Positions 16,273-28,871 of a stretch of 64,000 bases of DNA are shown in pieces (position 1 is the stretch's first letter; the number at the start of each line of letters is the position of its first letter). This DNA is from an uncultured Pseudomonadota bacterium (lineage in GTDB: Bacteria > Pseudomonadota > Gammaproteobacteria > Burkholderiales > SG8-39). A model generated the notes under the pieces. The model did no database searches. It saw only the letters and a list, made by a program, of their open reading frames with translations, and was not told where the DNA came from. The position numbers were made by a program, and so were the translations under genes. The stretch is from assembly GCA_903829815.1 (NCBI GenBank), contig CAIKRR010000015.1, forward strand, positions 1 to 64,000, written 5' to 3'.

Positions 16273-16686
16273 TCAGTGACTGCGCAGGCGACGGATCGTA
16301 GCCAGTTGTGCGGCCAGATTGGCCAACTCGCCCTCGACGGTCGCACGTTCGGCGTCGGACCGGGCATTCTGCAAGGCCTGCTGCGCAACCTGCTGGGCAG
16401 CCGTGGCCTTGGCTTCATCGAGGTCCTTGCCGCGGATGGCGGTGTCGGCAAGCACCGTCACGCCCTTGGGCTGCACTTCGAGAATGCCACCGGCGACGAA
16501 CACGAGTTCTTCACCCGCCGCGGTCTTGATACGCACTGCGCCCGGCTTGATGCGCGTGATGAGCGGGGTGTGCTGCGGATAGATACCGAGCTCGCCCGAC
16601 TCGCCTGGCAGGACGACAAACTCTGCCTCGCCCGCAAAGATACGCTCTTCAGCGCTGACGACGTCGACGTGAATGGTATTGGCCAC
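16273..16686 (-). CDS. atpC: ATP synthase F1 subunit epsilon
   Basis: This 137-residue subunit forms part of the central stalk of F1 and can inhibit ATP hydrolysis. It shows the usual start ([21 protein letters not shown]), the beta-sandwich motif [23 protein letters not shown], and a two-helix C-terminal domain rich in Ala and Glu. Length and position as last gene of the operon match proteobacterial epsilon subunits. It lies 99 bases after atpD; that gap contains small G+C-rich hairpins. It converges on the dsbD-like gene. Confidence 0.97.
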   Translation of the reverse strand: MANTIHVDVVSAEERIFAGEAEFVVLPGESGELGIYPQHTPLITRIKPGAVRIKTAAGEELVFVAGGILEVQPKGVTVLADTAIRGKDLDEAKATAAQQVAQQALQNARSDAERATVEGELANLAAQLATIRRLRSH

Positions 16687-16785
16687 TGGGTGATCTCCGG
16701 CTCGAATCGGTCAGACAGCCCGACAGCAAGGCTGCCGGTCGCCGGGGGGCGGGACGCCCACCCGGGTTTGCTGCAAAAGCGTTGC

Positions 16786-19126
<2,341 letters not shown>

Positions 19127-19149
19127 GAATCGCTACCCTGTCGGATGAG

Positions 19150-19171
19150 GCATCCCGGTCAACCGGGATGC
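19150..19171. other. Intercistronic stem-loop between atpA and atpG
   Basis: GCATCCCGGT (19150-19159) and ACCGGGATGC (19162-19171) form a near-perfect hairpin, self-complementary on both strands, in the gap between atpA and atpG. No U-run follows. A role in mRNA stability or in setting the alpha to gamma ratio is inferred. Confidence 0.65.
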
Positions 19172-19208
19172 GCTGTGAGAGACCCTGAACCTGGCCCTTG
19201 AATCCAGC

Positions 19209-20753
19209 CTAGTAAGTGGCTGTCTTCTTCCACTCCTTGATCGCTGCGTGAAGCTTTGCCTCGTTGTCCGAGGACAGATCCTTGGTGGTTTCGATGGCGT
19301 CGACCAGGCTCGCGTGGTTGGAGCGAATGAAATCGCGCATCGACTTCTCGGCAGCCAGCGCCTTCTTCACGTCGATGTCGTCGTAGTAGCTGTTGTTGAC
19401 CGCAAAGAGTGTCAACGCCATTTCCCATACCTGCAGGGGCTGGTACTGCAGCTGCTTCATGAGTTCGGTCACGAGGCGCCCGCGCTCGAGCTGACGACGG
19501 GTTGCCTCGTCGAGGTCGGATGCAAACTGCGCAAAGGCCGCCAGTTCACGGAACTGGGCCAGTGCCAGACGCACGCCGCCGCCGAGCTTCTTGATGATCT
19601 TGGTCTGCGCGGCGCCACCGACGCGCGACACCGAGATGCCGGCGTTGATGGCGGGCCGGATACCGGCGTTGAAGAGGTCGGTTTCCAGGAAGATCTGGCC
19701 GTCGGTGATCGAGATCACGTTGGTCGGCACGAAGGCCGACACATCACCGGCCTGCGTCTCGATGATCGGCAGTGCGGTGAGGGAGCCCGTCTTGCCTTTC
19801 ACTTCACCGTTGGTGAGCTTTTCGACCCAGGCCTCGCTCACGCGCGCTGCGCGCTCGAGCAAACGGCTGTGCAGATAGAACACGTCGCCCGGATACGCTT
19901 CGCGGCCCGGCGGGCGGCGCAGCAGCAGCGAGATCTGGCGGTAGGCCCAGGCCTGCTTGGTCAGATCGTCATAAATGATCAGGGCGTCTTGCCCGCGGTC
20001 ACGGAAGTATTCGCCCATCGTGCAGCCCGAGTAGGCCGAGATGTACTGGAGCGCTGCCGATTCCGAGGCCGACGAGGCGACCACGATGGTGTAGGCCATT
20101 GCGCCGTATTCCTCGAGCTTGCGCACCACGTTGGCAATGGTCGAAGCCTTCTGACCAATGGCGACGTAGACGCAGATGAGGTCCTTGCCCTTCGAATTGA
20201 TGATGGTGTCGATCGCGACCGCGGTCTTGCCGGTCTGGCGGTCACCGATGATCAGCTCGCGCTGACCGCGCCCCACCGGCACCATCGAGTCGATCGACTT
20301 CAAGCCAGTCTGCACCGGCTGCGACACGGACTTGCGCCAGATGACGCCCGGGGCAACCTTCTCGATGACGTCAGTCTGCTTGGCGTTGATCGGGCCCTTG
20401 CCATCGATCGGCTGACCCAGCGCGTTCACCACGCGACCGATCAGCTCGGGGCCCACCGGCACGGAGAGGATCTGGCCGGTGCACTTGACCGTGTCGCCTT
20501 CCGAGATGTTGAGGTAGTCGCCCAGCACCACCGCGCCGACCGAATCGCGCTCGAGGTTGAGCGCCAGGCCGAAGGTGTTGTTCGGAAATTCGAGCATCTC
20601 GCCCTGCATCACGTCCGACAGGCCGTGGATGCGGCAGATGCCGTCGGTCACCGAGACGACCGTACCCTGGGTGCGGATGTCGGCGGTGTCGGTGAGGGCC
20701 TGGATCTTCTGACGGATGAGATCGCTGATCTCTGACGGGCTCAACTGTTGCAT
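19209..20753 (-). CDS. atpA: ATP synthase F1 subunit alpha
   Basis: This is the 514-residue non-catalytic nucleotide-binding subunit of F1. Marks are the N-terminus [20 protein letters not shown], the Walker A loop [34 protein letters not shown], the [21 protein letters not shown]-type segment, and the [12 protein letters not shown] end region. The ATG at 20753 is preferred to the one at 20762 because the GGAG site lies ten bases before the former and only one before the latter. It lies 104 bases after atpH. Confidence 0.98.
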   Translation of the reverse strand: MQQLSPSEISDLIRQKIQALTDTADIRTQGTVVSVTDGICRIHGLSDVMQGEMLEFPNNTFGLALNLERDSVGAVVLGDYLNISEGDTVKCTGQILSVPVGPELIGRVVNALGQPIDGKGPINAKQTDVIEKVAPGVIWRKSVSQPVQTGLKSIDSMVPVGRGQRELIIGDRQTGKTAVAIDTIINSKGKDLICVYVAIGQKASTIANVVRKLEEYGAMAYTIVVASSASESAALQYISAYSGCTMGEYFRDRGQDALIIYDDLTKQAWAYRQISLLLRRPPGREAYPGDVFYLHSRLLERAARVSEAWVEKLTNGEVKGKTGSLTALPIIETQAGDVSAFVPTNVISITDGQIFLETDLFNAGIRPAINAGISVSRVGGAAQTKIIKKLGGGVRLALAQFRELAAFAQFASDLDEATRRQLERGRLVTELMKQLQYQPLQVWEMALTLFAVNNSYYDDIDVKKALAAEKSMRDFIRSNHASLVDAIETTKDLSSDNEAKLHAAIKEWKKTATY

Positions 20754-20857
20754 GGTCTTCATTCTCCAAGCGGATCACACGCGCGGCCGGGAGGCATGTC
20801 CCCCCGCTCACGCAATCGACTGTCGCATCCGGCAGCGTCAGCGCTGCCGGAAACTGC

Positions 20858-21397
20858 TCAACTGCCTGTCGCGAGCGATGAGCGCATCGCCGCAAGGCGA
20901 CCGCGCACCGAACTCTCGATCACTTCGTCACCGACGGCGATACGCACGCCACCGATCAGGGATTCATCGACATGCACATGCGGCTGCACCTTGCGCGAGA
21001 ACCGCTTCTCCAGACCAGCGACCACGATCGCCAGATCATCGCCGCTCAGCGGAAACGCGGTCGCGATATCTGCCTCGATCGTGCCTTCGCGCTCGTTCTT
21101 GAGCAGTTCGTAGACCTCACGCACCTGCGGCAAGGTCTGCAACCGGCCGTTCTCGGCGAGCATCGCCACAAACTGGCGCACCTCGGCCGAATCGGAACCT
21201 GCCACCGACATGAAGAGCTCGACGCGCTGGGCATCGGACACACGCGGATTGCCGATCAGGGGCACAAGCGCCGGGTCAGCTGCCGCCACGGCGAGCCGAT
21301 CGAGCACACCCGACCAGAGCGCCAGCGTGCCGGCACGATCGGCAAGGCCAAAGACCGCCTCAGCGTAAGGACGCGCAATGGTGGTGAGTTCTGCCAT
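20858..21397 (-). CDS. atpH: ATP synthase F1 subunit delta
   Basis: This 179-residue peripheral-stalk subunit ties F1 to the b subunits. The N-terminal six-helix domain begins ELTTIARPYAEAVFGLA, typical for delta. The C-terminal part shows FSRKVQPHVHVDESLIGGVRIAVGD followed by SVRGRLAAM, the family's conserved end. It starts nine bases after the stop of atpF, as expected for a translationally close pair. Confidence 0.97.
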   Translation of the reverse strand: MAELTTIARPYAEAVFGLADRAGTLALWSGVLDRLAVAAADPALVPLIGNPRVSDAQRVELFMSVAGSDSAEVRQFVAMLAENGRLQTLPQVREVYELLKNEREGTIEADIATAFPLSGDDLAIVVAGLEKRFSRKVQPHVHVDESLIGGVRIAVGDEVIESSVRGRLAAMRSSLATGS

Positions 21398-21406
21398 GTC
21401 GCTCGC

Positions 21407-21877
21407 CTACAGGTCGCGACGCAGCTGAGCAAGCAGCTCAGCGTGCGCAGTGCGATCGACTTCGCGACGCAGGATCTGCTCGGCACCGGCCACGGCCAGT
21501 GCAGCCACCTCGTCGCGCAGCGTTTCGCGAGCCCGCGAAACCGTCTGATCGATTTCGGCTTGCGCACCTGCTACCAGCCGCTCGCCTTCGGAGCGTGCAA
21601 CGGTGCGCGCCTCGTCGACAATCTCGGCAGCGCGCTTCTCGGCCTGCGCAACGATCTCCTGAGCACGGTCGCGTGCGCCTTTCAGCTCTTCGTCCGAACG
21701 ACGCGCCGCCTGCTGCAGCTCGACCCGCCCCTTCTCGGCCGCAGCCAGTCCCTCGGCCATCTGCTTCTGCCGCGTTTCGATGGCCCGCATGAGCGGTGGC
21801 CAGACGAACTTGGCGGCGAACCAGACGAACAGGAAAAAGGCGACCGCCTGGGATACCAGTGTCAACCCAATGTTCAT
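21407..21877 (-). CDS. atpF: ATP synthase Fo subunit b
   Basis: This 156-residue subunit forms the peripheral stalk as a dimer. One N-terminal membrane helix ([28 protein letters not shown]) is followed by a long, highly charged coiled coil rich in Glu, Arg and Ala, ending near the delta-binding C-terminus. The length equals the E. coli subunit. It lies 120 bases after atpE, with a stem-loop in the gap, and nine bases before atpH. Confidence 0.97.
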   Translation of the reverse strand: MNIGLTLVSQAVAFFLFVWFAAKFVWPPLMRAIETRQKQMAEGLAAAEKGRVELQQAARRSDEELKGARDRAQEIVAQAEKRAAEIVDEARTVARSEGERLVAGAQAEIDQTVSRARETLRDEVAALAVAGAEQILRREVDRTAHAELLAQLRRDL

Positions 21878-21907
21878 AGCTCGCTTACCCTGCTGTTGAA
21901 GCTCACC

Positions 21908-21926
21908 CGGGGACGATCTGTCCCCG
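21908..21926. other. Intercistronic stem-loop between atpE and atpF
   Basis: CGGGGAC (21908-21914) pairs with GTCCCCG (21920-21926) across a five-base loop in the 120-base gap downstream of atpE. It may protect the upstream atpE message, which must be translated in large excess. There is no T-run. Confidence 0.55.
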
Positions 21927-21997
21927 CGAAGTGTGCTCGTCCTGCACAGCCGGCGCGGAGACCCTCCGCAGCCGAACCGAACAGAACGGGTCGATTG

Positions 21998-22348
<351 letters not shown>

Positions 22349-22358
22349 TCATTTCTGT

Positions 22359-23147
22359 CTAGTGATGCTCGTGCGCCATCGCGATGTAGACCGCGGTCAG
22401 CATCATGAAGATGAACGCCTGCAACACCACGATCAGGACGTGGAAGATCGCCCATCCGGTCGAGAGCAGTCCGCCCAGGATGGCGCCGACCCAGCCCGTG
22501 GCCGCCCACATGCCCAAGAGCAGGAAGATGATCTCCCCAGCGTACATGTTGCCGTAAAGACGCAGCGAGTGCGACAGCGGCTTGGAGACGTACTCGACGA
22601 TGTTGAACAGCAGGTTGAAGGCCCAGAGCAGCGGATGCGAACCGAACGGCGCGCAAAAGAGTTCATGCAACCAGCCGAACAGCCCCTTGGCCTTGATGCT
22701 GTAGAAAATCATCAGGACGAATACCGACAGCGCGAGCGCGAAGGTGGTGTTCACGTCGGCAGTGGGCACGCTGCGGAATTTCTCCTGATGGAGCACGTGC
22801 TCGTAGAACCAGGCCATGATGTCCACGGGCAGAAAGTCCATGGCGTTCATGAGGAGTACCCAGACGAACACGGTGAGCGCGAGCGGCCCGACAAAACGCC
22901 GATCGCCGGGGAATACGCTCTTGACCTGATCGTCGACGAATTCGAGCAGGAGTTCGACGGCGGCCTGCCACTTGCCAGGTACACCGGCGGTGGCGCGGAC
23001 TGCAGCCAGGCGTAGCGCCCAGAGGCCGACGATGCCGAGCAGCAAGCTCACGACCACGGTATCCAGATGGATCATGCCGCCCAGGAAGGGCATCTCGCGG
23101 AAAGCGAGGTGATGCTCGATGTAGCTGGTGGGTGTCAGTTCGTGCAT
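22359..23147 (-). CDS. atpB: ATP synthase Fo subunit a
   Basis: This 262-residue inner-membrane stator subunit contains the proton half-channels. The essential Arg lies in [14 protein letters not shown], the best-conserved motif of the family. Other family segments are the N-terminal YIEHHLAF, the PVDIMAW region, and the C-terminal [18 protein letters not shown]. The gene begins only five bases after the stop of atpI. Confidence 0.98.
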   Translation of the reverse strand: MHELTPTSYIEHHLAFREMPFLGGMIHLDTVVVSLLLGIVGLWALRLAAVRATAGVPGKWQAAVELLLEFVDDQVKSVFPGDRRFVGPLALTVFVWVLLMNAMDFLPVDIMAWFYEHVLHQEKFRSVPTADVNTTFALALSVFVLMIFYSIKAKGLFGWLHELFCAPFGSHPLLWAFNLLFNIVEYVSKPLSHSLRLYGNMYAGEIIFLLLGMWAATGWVGAILGGLLSTGWAIFHVLIVVLQAFIFMMLTAVYIAMAHEHH

Positions 23148-23152
23148 GGCGG

Positions 23153-23557
23153 CTACTTGGGATCGGTTGAGACCTGATCGGACGAGAACTCGTTCGAATC
23201 ACGTCCGAGAAACGCCACTGCCGGCAGCAATGCAGTCAGACAGAATGTGGCGATGAACGGCACGTAGACGAGTCCCTTGAACTGCGCCATGGACATCCAC
23301 AGCGCAATGACGACGAATACAACCTTGCTTCCTTCGGCCTTGATCGCCCGCATCACTACCTGACCGGCAGTGTTCTTGCTTCCAAGGCTCGCGACGGCAA
23401 ACAGCACCAGGCCCGCGAAGATATTGATCACCCCCCCCAGGACCGCCGAGATCGAGCCGGGCATGCCGGCAAAAATCCAGGACAGCAGGGCCAACAGGGC
23501 AGTTGCACCGCATTGCCACGCCAGGACGGCTCGGACCTGCTTGCTTAGTATGAGCAA
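23153..23557 (-). CDS. atpI: ATP synthase assembly protein I
   Basis: This 134-residue membrane protein has four hydrophobic segments and the AtpI-like motifs [13 protein letters not shown] and [10 protein letters not shown]. AtpI helps assemble the c-ring and may support Mg uptake. It is the first gene of the operon, directly downstream of the promoter at 23592-23620 with a short leader. Sequence conservation in this family is low, so position counts as much as sequence. Confidence 0.9.
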   Translation of the reverse strand: MLILSKQVRAVLAWQCGATALLALLSWIFAGMPGSISAVLGGVINIFAGLVLFAVASLGSKNTAGQVVMRAIKAEGSKVVFVVIALWMSMAQFKGLVYVPFIATFCLTALLPAVAFLGRDSNEFSSDQVSTDPK

Positions 23558-23591
23558 TCAATCCTCACCGGAAGAGCAAAAAAGCGGCGCG

Positions 23592-23620
23592 AGTATAGTC
23601 CAGCAAATGGCGCACTGCAA
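23592..23620 (-). promoter_or_regulatory. Sigma-70-type promoter of the atp operon
   Basis: On the minus strand TTGCAG (23615-23620) and TATACT (23592-23597) are separated by exactly 17 bases. Transcription would start near 23585, about 28 bases before the atpI start codon. This is one of the two best-formed promoters in the window. Confidence 0.75.
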
Positions 23621-23726
23621 TACCATCCTGCAGGCGCAGCGACCGACTCTGCGCTCCTTATCCCTCATCAACACCACCAGAGCGACGCAGACGCCTCTCC
23701 GACCACCGATACAGGGAAACTGCTTC

Positions 23727-24509
23727 ATGATCCTCAATGAAAAAGTAGCTATCGTCACCGGCGCAGCCAGCGGTATCGGACGCGCCATCGCAACCGCCTT
23801 TATTGCAGAAGGCGCGCGCGTTGCCATTGCAGACATCTCGATCGATGCAGCAACCGCCACCGCGCGCGAACTCGACGCCACGGGCGAGCGAGCGATGGCC
23901 CTGGCCATGGATGTCACCAACGAGGCTCAGGTCGACGCGGGCACCGCCAGCGTGACAGCGCGCTGGGGTGGCCTGGACATCCTGGTGAGCAATGCCGGCA
24001 TCCAGATCATCAGTCCGCTGGTCGACCTGTCTTTCAATGACTGGCGCCGCCTGATGGCAATCCACGTCGATGGTGCCTTTCTCACCACCCGCGCCGCGAT
24101 GCGCGCGATGATTGCAGGCAAGCGTGGCGGCAGCATCCTCCTCATGGGTTCGGTGCACTCGCATCTTGCCTCGGCCCTCAAGGCCCCCTATGTCACTGCC
24201 AAACACGGACTGCTTGGACTTGCCAAGGTGATTGCCAAGGAAGGGGCCGAACATGGCATCCGCTCGAACGTGATCTGCCCCGGGTTCGTGCGCACGCCCC
24301 TGGTGGAAAGGCAGATTCCCGAGCAGGCAAAGAGCTTTGGCATCACCGAAGCCGAGGTGGTGAAGAACGTCATGCTCAAGGACACGGTCGACGGCGAGTT
24401 CACCACGGTGGATGATGTAGCTCGAACAGCCGTATTCCTTGCCGGCTTCCAGACCAATGCGCTCACCGGCCAGTCGATCACGGTAAGCCACGGCTGGCAC
24501 ATGCAGTAG
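23727..24509 (+). CDS. bdhA: 3-hydroxybutyrate dehydrogenase
   Basis: This 260-residue short-chain dehydrogenase reversibly oxidises D-3-hydroxybutyrate to acetoacetate with NAD, a step of PHB use. It shows the cofactor motif TGAASGIG (residues 11-18), NAG near 90, and the catalytic Ser142, Tyr155 and Lys159 in [21 protein letters not shown]. These are the same positions as in characterised 3-hydroxybutyrate dehydrogenases, and the SHGWHMQ end is also typical. The ATG at 23727 has AGGGA upstream; the longer open frame extends back over the atp promoter. It is transcribed away from the atp operon. Confidence 0.93.
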   Translation: MILNEKVAIVTGAASGIGRAIATAFIAEGARVAIADISIDAATATARELDATGERAMALAMDVTNEAQVDAGTASVTARWGGLDILVSNAGIQIISPLVDLSFNDWRRLMAIHVDGAFLTTRAAMRAMIAGKRGGSILLMGSVHSHLASALKAPYVTAKHGLLGLAKVIAKEGAEHGIRSNVICPGFVRTPLVERQIPEQAKSFGITEAEVVKNVMLKDTVDGEFTTVDDVARTAVFLAGFQTNALTGQSITVSHGWHMQ

Positions 24510-24589
24510 CCTTCTCCCCTGCCCCGTATCATTCCGAGACTCGTGGCGCCTCCGGTCTTCGGTCTGGCCTCGGGCGCCTGCCGGCTGCA

Positions 24590-24617
24590 GGGCCTCTAAC
24601 CGGCCCGTTTTCCTTTC
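24590..24617 (+). terminator. Probable intrinsic terminator after bdhA
   Basis: GGGCC (24590-24594) pairs with GGCCC (24602-24606) over a seven-base loop, followed by GTTTTCCTTT. A second hairpin with a TTCG loop and GGCGCC arms (about 24546-24579) lies just before it. Both lie between bdhA and the enolase-superfamily gene. Confidence 0.6.
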
Positions 24618-24662
24618 CGCTCACTGCGGCCCTCGCGCCGCATCACCTGCCACACACACACG

Positions 24663-25820
24663 ATGAAACTTGTCTCTACCGAAACCCTGCTCGTGCAGAT
24701 CCCGACCCGCCGCGAACACAAGTGGACTGGGCTTACCGAGCCGATCGGCCGCTATCTGCTCGTGCGCATGACCGACGACGAAGGGCATGTCGGCTGGGGC
24801 GAAGCGCCAGCGCTCAAGGACTGGGGCGGCGAATATGGCCGCTACTTTGGCGAGTCGCCCTCGATCGTGCGACTGGTGATCGGCCAGTATCTGGCGCCCG
24901 CAGTGGCCGACATGGAACTGGCCAACCCGGCCGAGTTGCATGCGCGCATGGACCGCGTGATCAAGGGCTATCCGTATGCCAAGGCAGCAATGGATTTTGC
25001 CTACTACGACCTGTCGGCGCGTGCACTGGGGGTGCCGGTGACCACGCTGCTGGGCGGTATCTTCCGCGAGCGCGTGGCCGTGACCCATTCAATCGGACTG
25101 CTCGGCATCGAGGAGGCGGTCCGCGAGTGTGCCAAGGTGGCTGCCGAGGGCATTCGCACGATCAAGATCAAGGTGGGTCAGGATCCGCAGCGTGATGTCG
25201 AGATCGTGCGCGAGATTCGCGCGGCGGTCGGCAATGCGATCGATCTGTGCGTCGATGCCAACGAAGGCTACGCTTCACCGGGTGAGGCCATCACCACCAT
25301 CCGGCGCATGGAGGCCTACCGCCTCAAGTACGCCGAACAGCCGGTGATGGGCATCGAGCGTCTGGCCGAGGTGTCGCGCGCGATCGACACACCGGTCATG
25401 GCCGACGAGAGTGCCTGGAACGCCCACGACGTGATCCAGATTGCCGAGCGGCGCGCCGCCGAGATCGTATCGGTCTACACGACCAAACCCGGTGGCCTCT
25501 ACCGAGCGATGGAAGTGGCCGCGGTCGCTCGCGCTGCCGGGCTTCTGGCCAACGTCAACGGTTCAGTCGAGACGGGCGTAGGCAATCGCGCCAACATCGC
25601 GCTGGCCGCCGCAGCGCCAGCGGCGTCGCTCTCATGCGTGGTACCGGTATCGACGCCGGCCGATCACCTCGGATCGCAGATTGGTGGCATTTACTACCGC
25701 GACGACCTCATCAGCGCACCCATGCGTCTGATCGACGGGGCCATCGAGGTGTCAAGGGAGCCCGGCCTGGGCATCGCCGTCGATGAGGCCAAGATCGCGC
25801 AGTACCGCATCGCCGATTGA
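24663..25820 (+). CDS. Mandelate racemase/muconate lactonizing enzyme family protein
   Basis: This 385-residue enolase-superfamily enzyme abstracts a proton alpha to a carboxylate. The barrel shows the catalytic pair in IKIKVG (Lys168 and Lys170) and the metal ligands Asp198 (CVDANEGY), Glu225 (YAEQPV) and Asp248 (MADES). A Lys at 275 (YTTKPGG) faces the KxK pair as in the MLE subgroup (muconate lactonizing enzyme, dipeptide epimerase, OSBS). The lid-loop segment is WTGLTEPIGRYLLVRM. It stands alone on the plus strand, converging with Bug genes. A sugar-acid, muconate or dipeptide substrate cannot be chosen from sequence alone. Confidence 0.88.
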   Translation: MKLVSTETLLVQIPTRREHKWTGLTEPIGRYLLVRMTDDEGHVGWGEAPALKDWGGEYGRYFGESPSIVRLVIGQYLAPAVADMELANPAELHARMDRVIKGYPYAKAAMDFAYYDLSARALGVPVTTLLGGIFRERVAVTHSIGLLGIEEAVRECAKVAAEGIRTIKIKVGQDPQRDVEIVREIRAAVGNAIDLCVDANEGYASPGEAITTIRRMEAYRLKYAEQPVMGIERLAEVSRAIDTPVMADESAWNAHDVIQIAERRAAEIVSVYTTKPGGLYRAMEVAAVARAAGLLANVNGSVETGVGNRANIALAAAAPAASLSCVVPVSTPADHLGSQIGGIYYRDDLISAPMRLIDGAIEVSREPGLGIAVDEAKIAQYRIAD

Positions 25821-25888
25821 GCCCTGCAAGGGGCCGCCGAACGCCGAGTGGCCCCGATGGCAGTGACAGTCAGGCAGCGCGAAGCTGC

Positions 25889-26878
25889 CTACTGCTCGAC
25901 CAGCCCGGACTGCGCTGCCACCTCGCGCCAGCGGCGCGACTCCTCGATCATGAAGCGCCCAAAGTCGGCGCCGGTAATCGGCTCGAGCGGCTCCATGCCG
26001 ATCTCGGCCATCCGGGCACGAAACTCCGGACTGCGGTTGACGGCGACAACGTCGCGAGCAAGACGCGCCACGATCTCGGGCGGCGTGCCGACCGGTGCGA
26101 CGACACCATAGACCGGCGCCAGCACCACGTCGCCAAGGCCAAATTCGCCGATGGCCGGCACATCGGGCATCAGGGACACGCGACTCGCGCTGGCAATGGC
26201 AAGGGCACGCAACTGCCCCCCCTTGACGCGCGCGGCCACGGCCGAAGTGCCGATGATGCACATCTCGATCTCACCCGAAACGATATCGGCAATGGCCGCC
26301 CCACCGCTCTTGTAGGGCACATGGATCATCTGGATGCCGGTTCGGCGCTGGAGCATCTCCATCGTCACATGCGCATTGCCGCCAACCCCGGCACTGCAAT
26401 ACCGGAGGGCCCCGGGCTTGGCGCGTGCCAGTTCGATGAATTCGCGAAAATTCGCCGCCTTGACCGACGGGTGCACCACCACGACGTTGGCGCCCCGAGC
26501 CACCAGCGCCACAGGCGCATAGGCCCGCTCGGGGTCATAGGGCAGGCGCCGACGCTCGGCATGGGTGGTGCCGTAGCTTTCAATCGAGGCCACCAGCAGC
26601 GTATAGCCATCGGCAGGGGCTGCCGCCCCGATCGCCGAACCCAGGGTGCCGCCGGCCCCACCACGGTTGTCCACCACCACTTGCTGACCGAGCCGCTCAC
26701 CCAGCGGCTGTGCGAGAAATCGGCCGAGTGCATCGGTGATGCCCCCCGCACCCCAGGGCACGATGAGCTTCACGGGGTGTTGAGGCCAGGATTGCGCAGC
26801 TGCGTCCCGGGGCTGCAGCCACACCCCGAGGCCCGAGCTCAGACCAAGGACAAGAACCAACAAGCGACGAGCGTTCAA
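25889..26878 (-). CDS. Bug/TctC-type periplasmic solute-binding protein
   Basis: This is a 329-residue periplasmic binding protein of the tripartite tricarboxylate transporter family. The signal peptide starts MNARRLLVLVLGLS and ends near AAAQ; the mature part begins with the family hallmark WPQHPVKLIVPWGAGG. Further marks are VVVDNRGGAGGTLGS, APADGYTLL and IHVPYKSGGAAIADIVSGE. I chose a TTG start at 26878: a GGAG that lies in the last codons of the upstream Bug gene is correctly spaced, suggesting coupling. The longer frame to 26914 would also start at TTG. No TctA/TctB permease genes are in view. Confidence 0.88.
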   Translation of the reverse strand: MNARRLLVLVLGLSSGLGVWLQPRDAAAQSWPQHPVKLIVPWGAGGITDALGRFLAQPLGERLGQQVVVDNRGGAGGTLGSAIGAAAPADGYTLLVASIESYGTTHAERRRLPYDPERAYAPVALVARGANVVVVHPSVKAANFREFIELARAKPGALRYCSAGVGGNAHVTMEMLQRRTGIQMIHVPYKSGGAAIADIVSGEIEMCIIGTSAVAARVKGGQLRALAIASASRVSLMPDVPAIGEFGLGDVVLAPVYGVVAPVGTPPEIVARLARDVVAVNRSPEFRARMAEIGMEPLEPITGADFGRFMIEESRRWREVAAQSGLVEQ

Positions 26879-26882
26879 GAGA

Positions 26883-27908
26883 TCACTCCACCTTGAGATC
26901 GGTCTGACGAACAAATTCGGCCCACTGCGTCACCTCGGTGGTGATGCGTGCGCTGAAGGCCTCGACCGTATCGGAGACCGGCTCTGCACCCTGCGACATG
27001 AACCGCTCGCGCACCTCGGGATCGTCGATCACCCGACGCAACTCTGCATTGAGCCGACGCAGCACCTCCTCGGGCAGGCCGGCAGGGGCCAGAATACCCA
27101 GCCAGATGGCCAGTTCATAGCCGGGCAGCCCCGACTCGGCCACTGTCGGGATATCGGGCAAGGAGGCCATGCGTCGCGGCGAGGTGATGGCAATGGCGCG
27201 GGTGCGGCCAGCGCGCACATTGGGCAGGGCTGTGGGCACCGCCTCGAACATGAGGGTGAGCTGCCCCCCCACCAGATCGGTCATGGCGGGTGCTCCGCCC
27301 TTGTAGGGCACGTGAATGAGGTCGATGCCCGCACGCAGCTTGAACAGTTCCGTTGCCAGGTGCTGGATCGAACCCGGCCCGCCCGAACCGTAATTGAGGC
27401 GGCCCGGCTGGGCACGGGCCAGGGCAATGAGCTCGCGGATGGAGTTCACCTTCACCGACGGATGCACCACCACGAGACTGGGCACGACCGCAATGCGCGT
27501 GATGGGCTGCAGGTCATGCACCGGATCGAAAGCAAGGTTCTTGTAGAGGCTCGGTGCAACCGGCACCGTGGTGGTCGAGCCGCACACCAGCGTGTAGCCA
27601 TCGGCAGGCGACTTGGCCACCAGGCCCGAGCCCACCAGGCCGCTGGCCCCGGCGCGGTTGTCGACCACCACGCTCTGACCCATCTGGGTCGAAAGCTTCT
27701 GGGCAACCACCCGCGCAAGCACGTCGTTGATGCCACCGGGCGGAAAAGGCACCACGATGCGCACTGGCCTCGAAGGCCAGCTCTGTGCCTGCGCATGGGC
27801 CGTCATACCCGCACCGGCGAGCACGACGGCAGCAGCGGTGACAACCATCAAGCGCACGGCCTCACTCAGGGCAACGCTGACACGGCTGCAGATATCCACG
27901 CTCTTCAT
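26883..27908 (-). CDS. Bug/TctC-type periplasmic solute-binding protein
   Basis: This 341-residue Bug protein has a long N-terminal region and signal peptide (core VVTAAAVVLAGAGMTAHA), then SWPSRPVRIVVPFPPGGINDVLAR, VVVDNRAGASGLVG, SPADGYTLV and IHVPYKGGAPAMTDLVGGQ. It leads the tandem with the Bug gene at 25889, four bases apart. The ATG at 27908 is preferred to a GTG six bases earlier. Tandem Bug genes of clearly different sequence suggest two related ligands or broad coverage. It diverges from the dehydrogenase operon starting at 28026. Confidence 0.88.
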   Translation of the reverse strand: MKSVDICSRVSVALSEAVRLMVVTAAAVVLAGAGMTAHAQAQSWPSRPVRIVVPFPPGGINDVLARVVAQKLSTQMGQSVVVDNRAGASGLVGSGLVAKSPADGYTLVCGSTTTVPVAPSLYKNLAFDPVHDLQPITRIAVVPSLVVVHPSVKVNSIRELIALARAQPGRLNYGSGGPGSIQHLATELFKLRAGIDLIHVPYKGGAPAMTDLVGGQLTLMFEAVPTALPNVRAGRTRAIAITSPRRMASLPDIPTVAESGLPGYELAIWLGILAPAGLPEEVLRRLNAELRRVIDDPEVRERFMSQGAEPVSDTVEAFSARITTEVTQWAEFVRQTDLKVE

Positions 27909-27956
27909 CTTCACTCATCCATGCTGTGACAGGTCAATCGTAACCTGCGGCGCGGC

Positions 27957-27985
27957 TTGCGGTGCCATCGCACGCCAACCATAAT
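27957..27985 (+). promoter_or_regulatory. Promoter of the dehydrogenase/M24/opine-dehydrogenase operon
   Basis: TTGCGG (27957-27962) and CATAAT (27980-27985) are separated by exactly 17 bases, 40 bases before the start codon at 28026. The element faces away from the tandem Bug genes. Confidence 0.65.
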
Positions 27986-28025
27986 CGGCGCGACCGACCA
28001 GCCATGAACCATCGCCAGGGGCGCC

Positions 28026-28871
28026 ATGAACCGATCACGCATCGCCATTCTCCATCCCGGTGACATGGGCAGCGCCATTGGCGGCGACCTGTCCGAGCAC
28101 GGCATCCGCGTGCTCTGGGCCTCGGCGGGGCGCAGCGAAACCAGCCGGGTCCGCGCCACGGCAGACGGCCTGGAGGATCACCTTTCGGTGGGGGCGTGTT
28201 TGCGCTCATGCGACATCGTCCTTTCGGTATGCCCACCGCACGCTGCCCTCGATGTCGCGCGTGAAGTGGCCGGCCAGTTCTTTCACGGCCTGTACATCGA
28301 CGCCAACGCCATTTCGCCAGGCGCCGCGCGAGAGGCCGCGGCCATCATCGAGGGTGCGGGTGGGCACTTCGTCGATGGTGGCATCGTCGGGCCACCGCCA
28401 CGTACCGCAGGCACAAGCCGCCTCTTTCTGTCGGGCACCCGTGCCGCCGAGGTGGCGCGACTTTTCAACGGCACCCGGATGGAGGCGATCGTGCTGGGGA
28501 GCGAGATCGGTGCGGCCTCAGGCCTCAAGGCCTGCTACGCCGCCTGGACCAAGGGGTCGACCGCACTGCTCACCGCCATCAGGGCCCTGGCACGCCATGA
28601 AGGGGTGGAGGACGCCCTGCTGGCCGAGTGGGCGAGGTCGCAACCCGACCTGCCCAAGCGATCAAAGGCCATTACTGGCCAGGCAGCCAAGGCCTGGCGC
28701 TGGGTCGGTGAAATGCAGGAAATTGCCAGCGCCTTCGAGCATGCAGGGCTGCCGAACGACTTTCACCGGGGTGCAGCGGCCGTCTACGAACACCTCTCAT
28801 GCTTCAAGGACGCCGCAACACAACCGTCGCTCGACGAGGTGCTGGCAGCCCTTGCCCGAAAGCCCGGCTGA
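28026..28871 (+). CDS. 6-phosphogluconate dehydrogenase-like NAD-binding protein (DUF1932)
   Basis: This is a 281-residue protein of the beta-hydroxyacid dehydrogenase kind. An N-terminal Rossmann domain has the glycine loop ILHPGDMGSAIGGDL (residues 8-22). It continues with DANAISPGAA and GGHFVDGGIVGPPP, then GLKACYAAWTKGSTALL with the usual catalytic Lys region. The C-terminal helical part matches the DUF1932 type. The first loop residue normally Gly is His-Pro, common in this subfamily. It is first in an operon with an M24 protein and an opine-type dehydrogenase. Substrate unknown; a hydroxy acid or imine formed from the transported compound is plausible. Confidence 0.82.
   Translation: MNRSRIAILHPGDMGSAIGGDLSEHGIRVLWASAGRSETSRVRATADGLEDHLSVGACLRSCDIVLSVCPPHAALDVAREVAGQFFHGLYIDANAISPGAAREAAAIIEGAGGHFVDGGIVGPPPRTAGTSRLFLSGTRAAEVARLFNGTRMEAIVLGSEIGAASGLKACYAAWTKGSTALLTAIRALARHEGVEDALLAEWARSQPDLPKRSKAITGQAAKAWRWVGEMQEIASAFEHAGLPNDFHRGAAAVYEHLSCFKDAATQPSLDEVLAALARKPG

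Noticed and set aside
19248-20735. 495-residue plus-strand frame opposite atpA
   Set aside because: Exact antisense of a conserved gene; long frames like this are common in GC-rich coding DNA.
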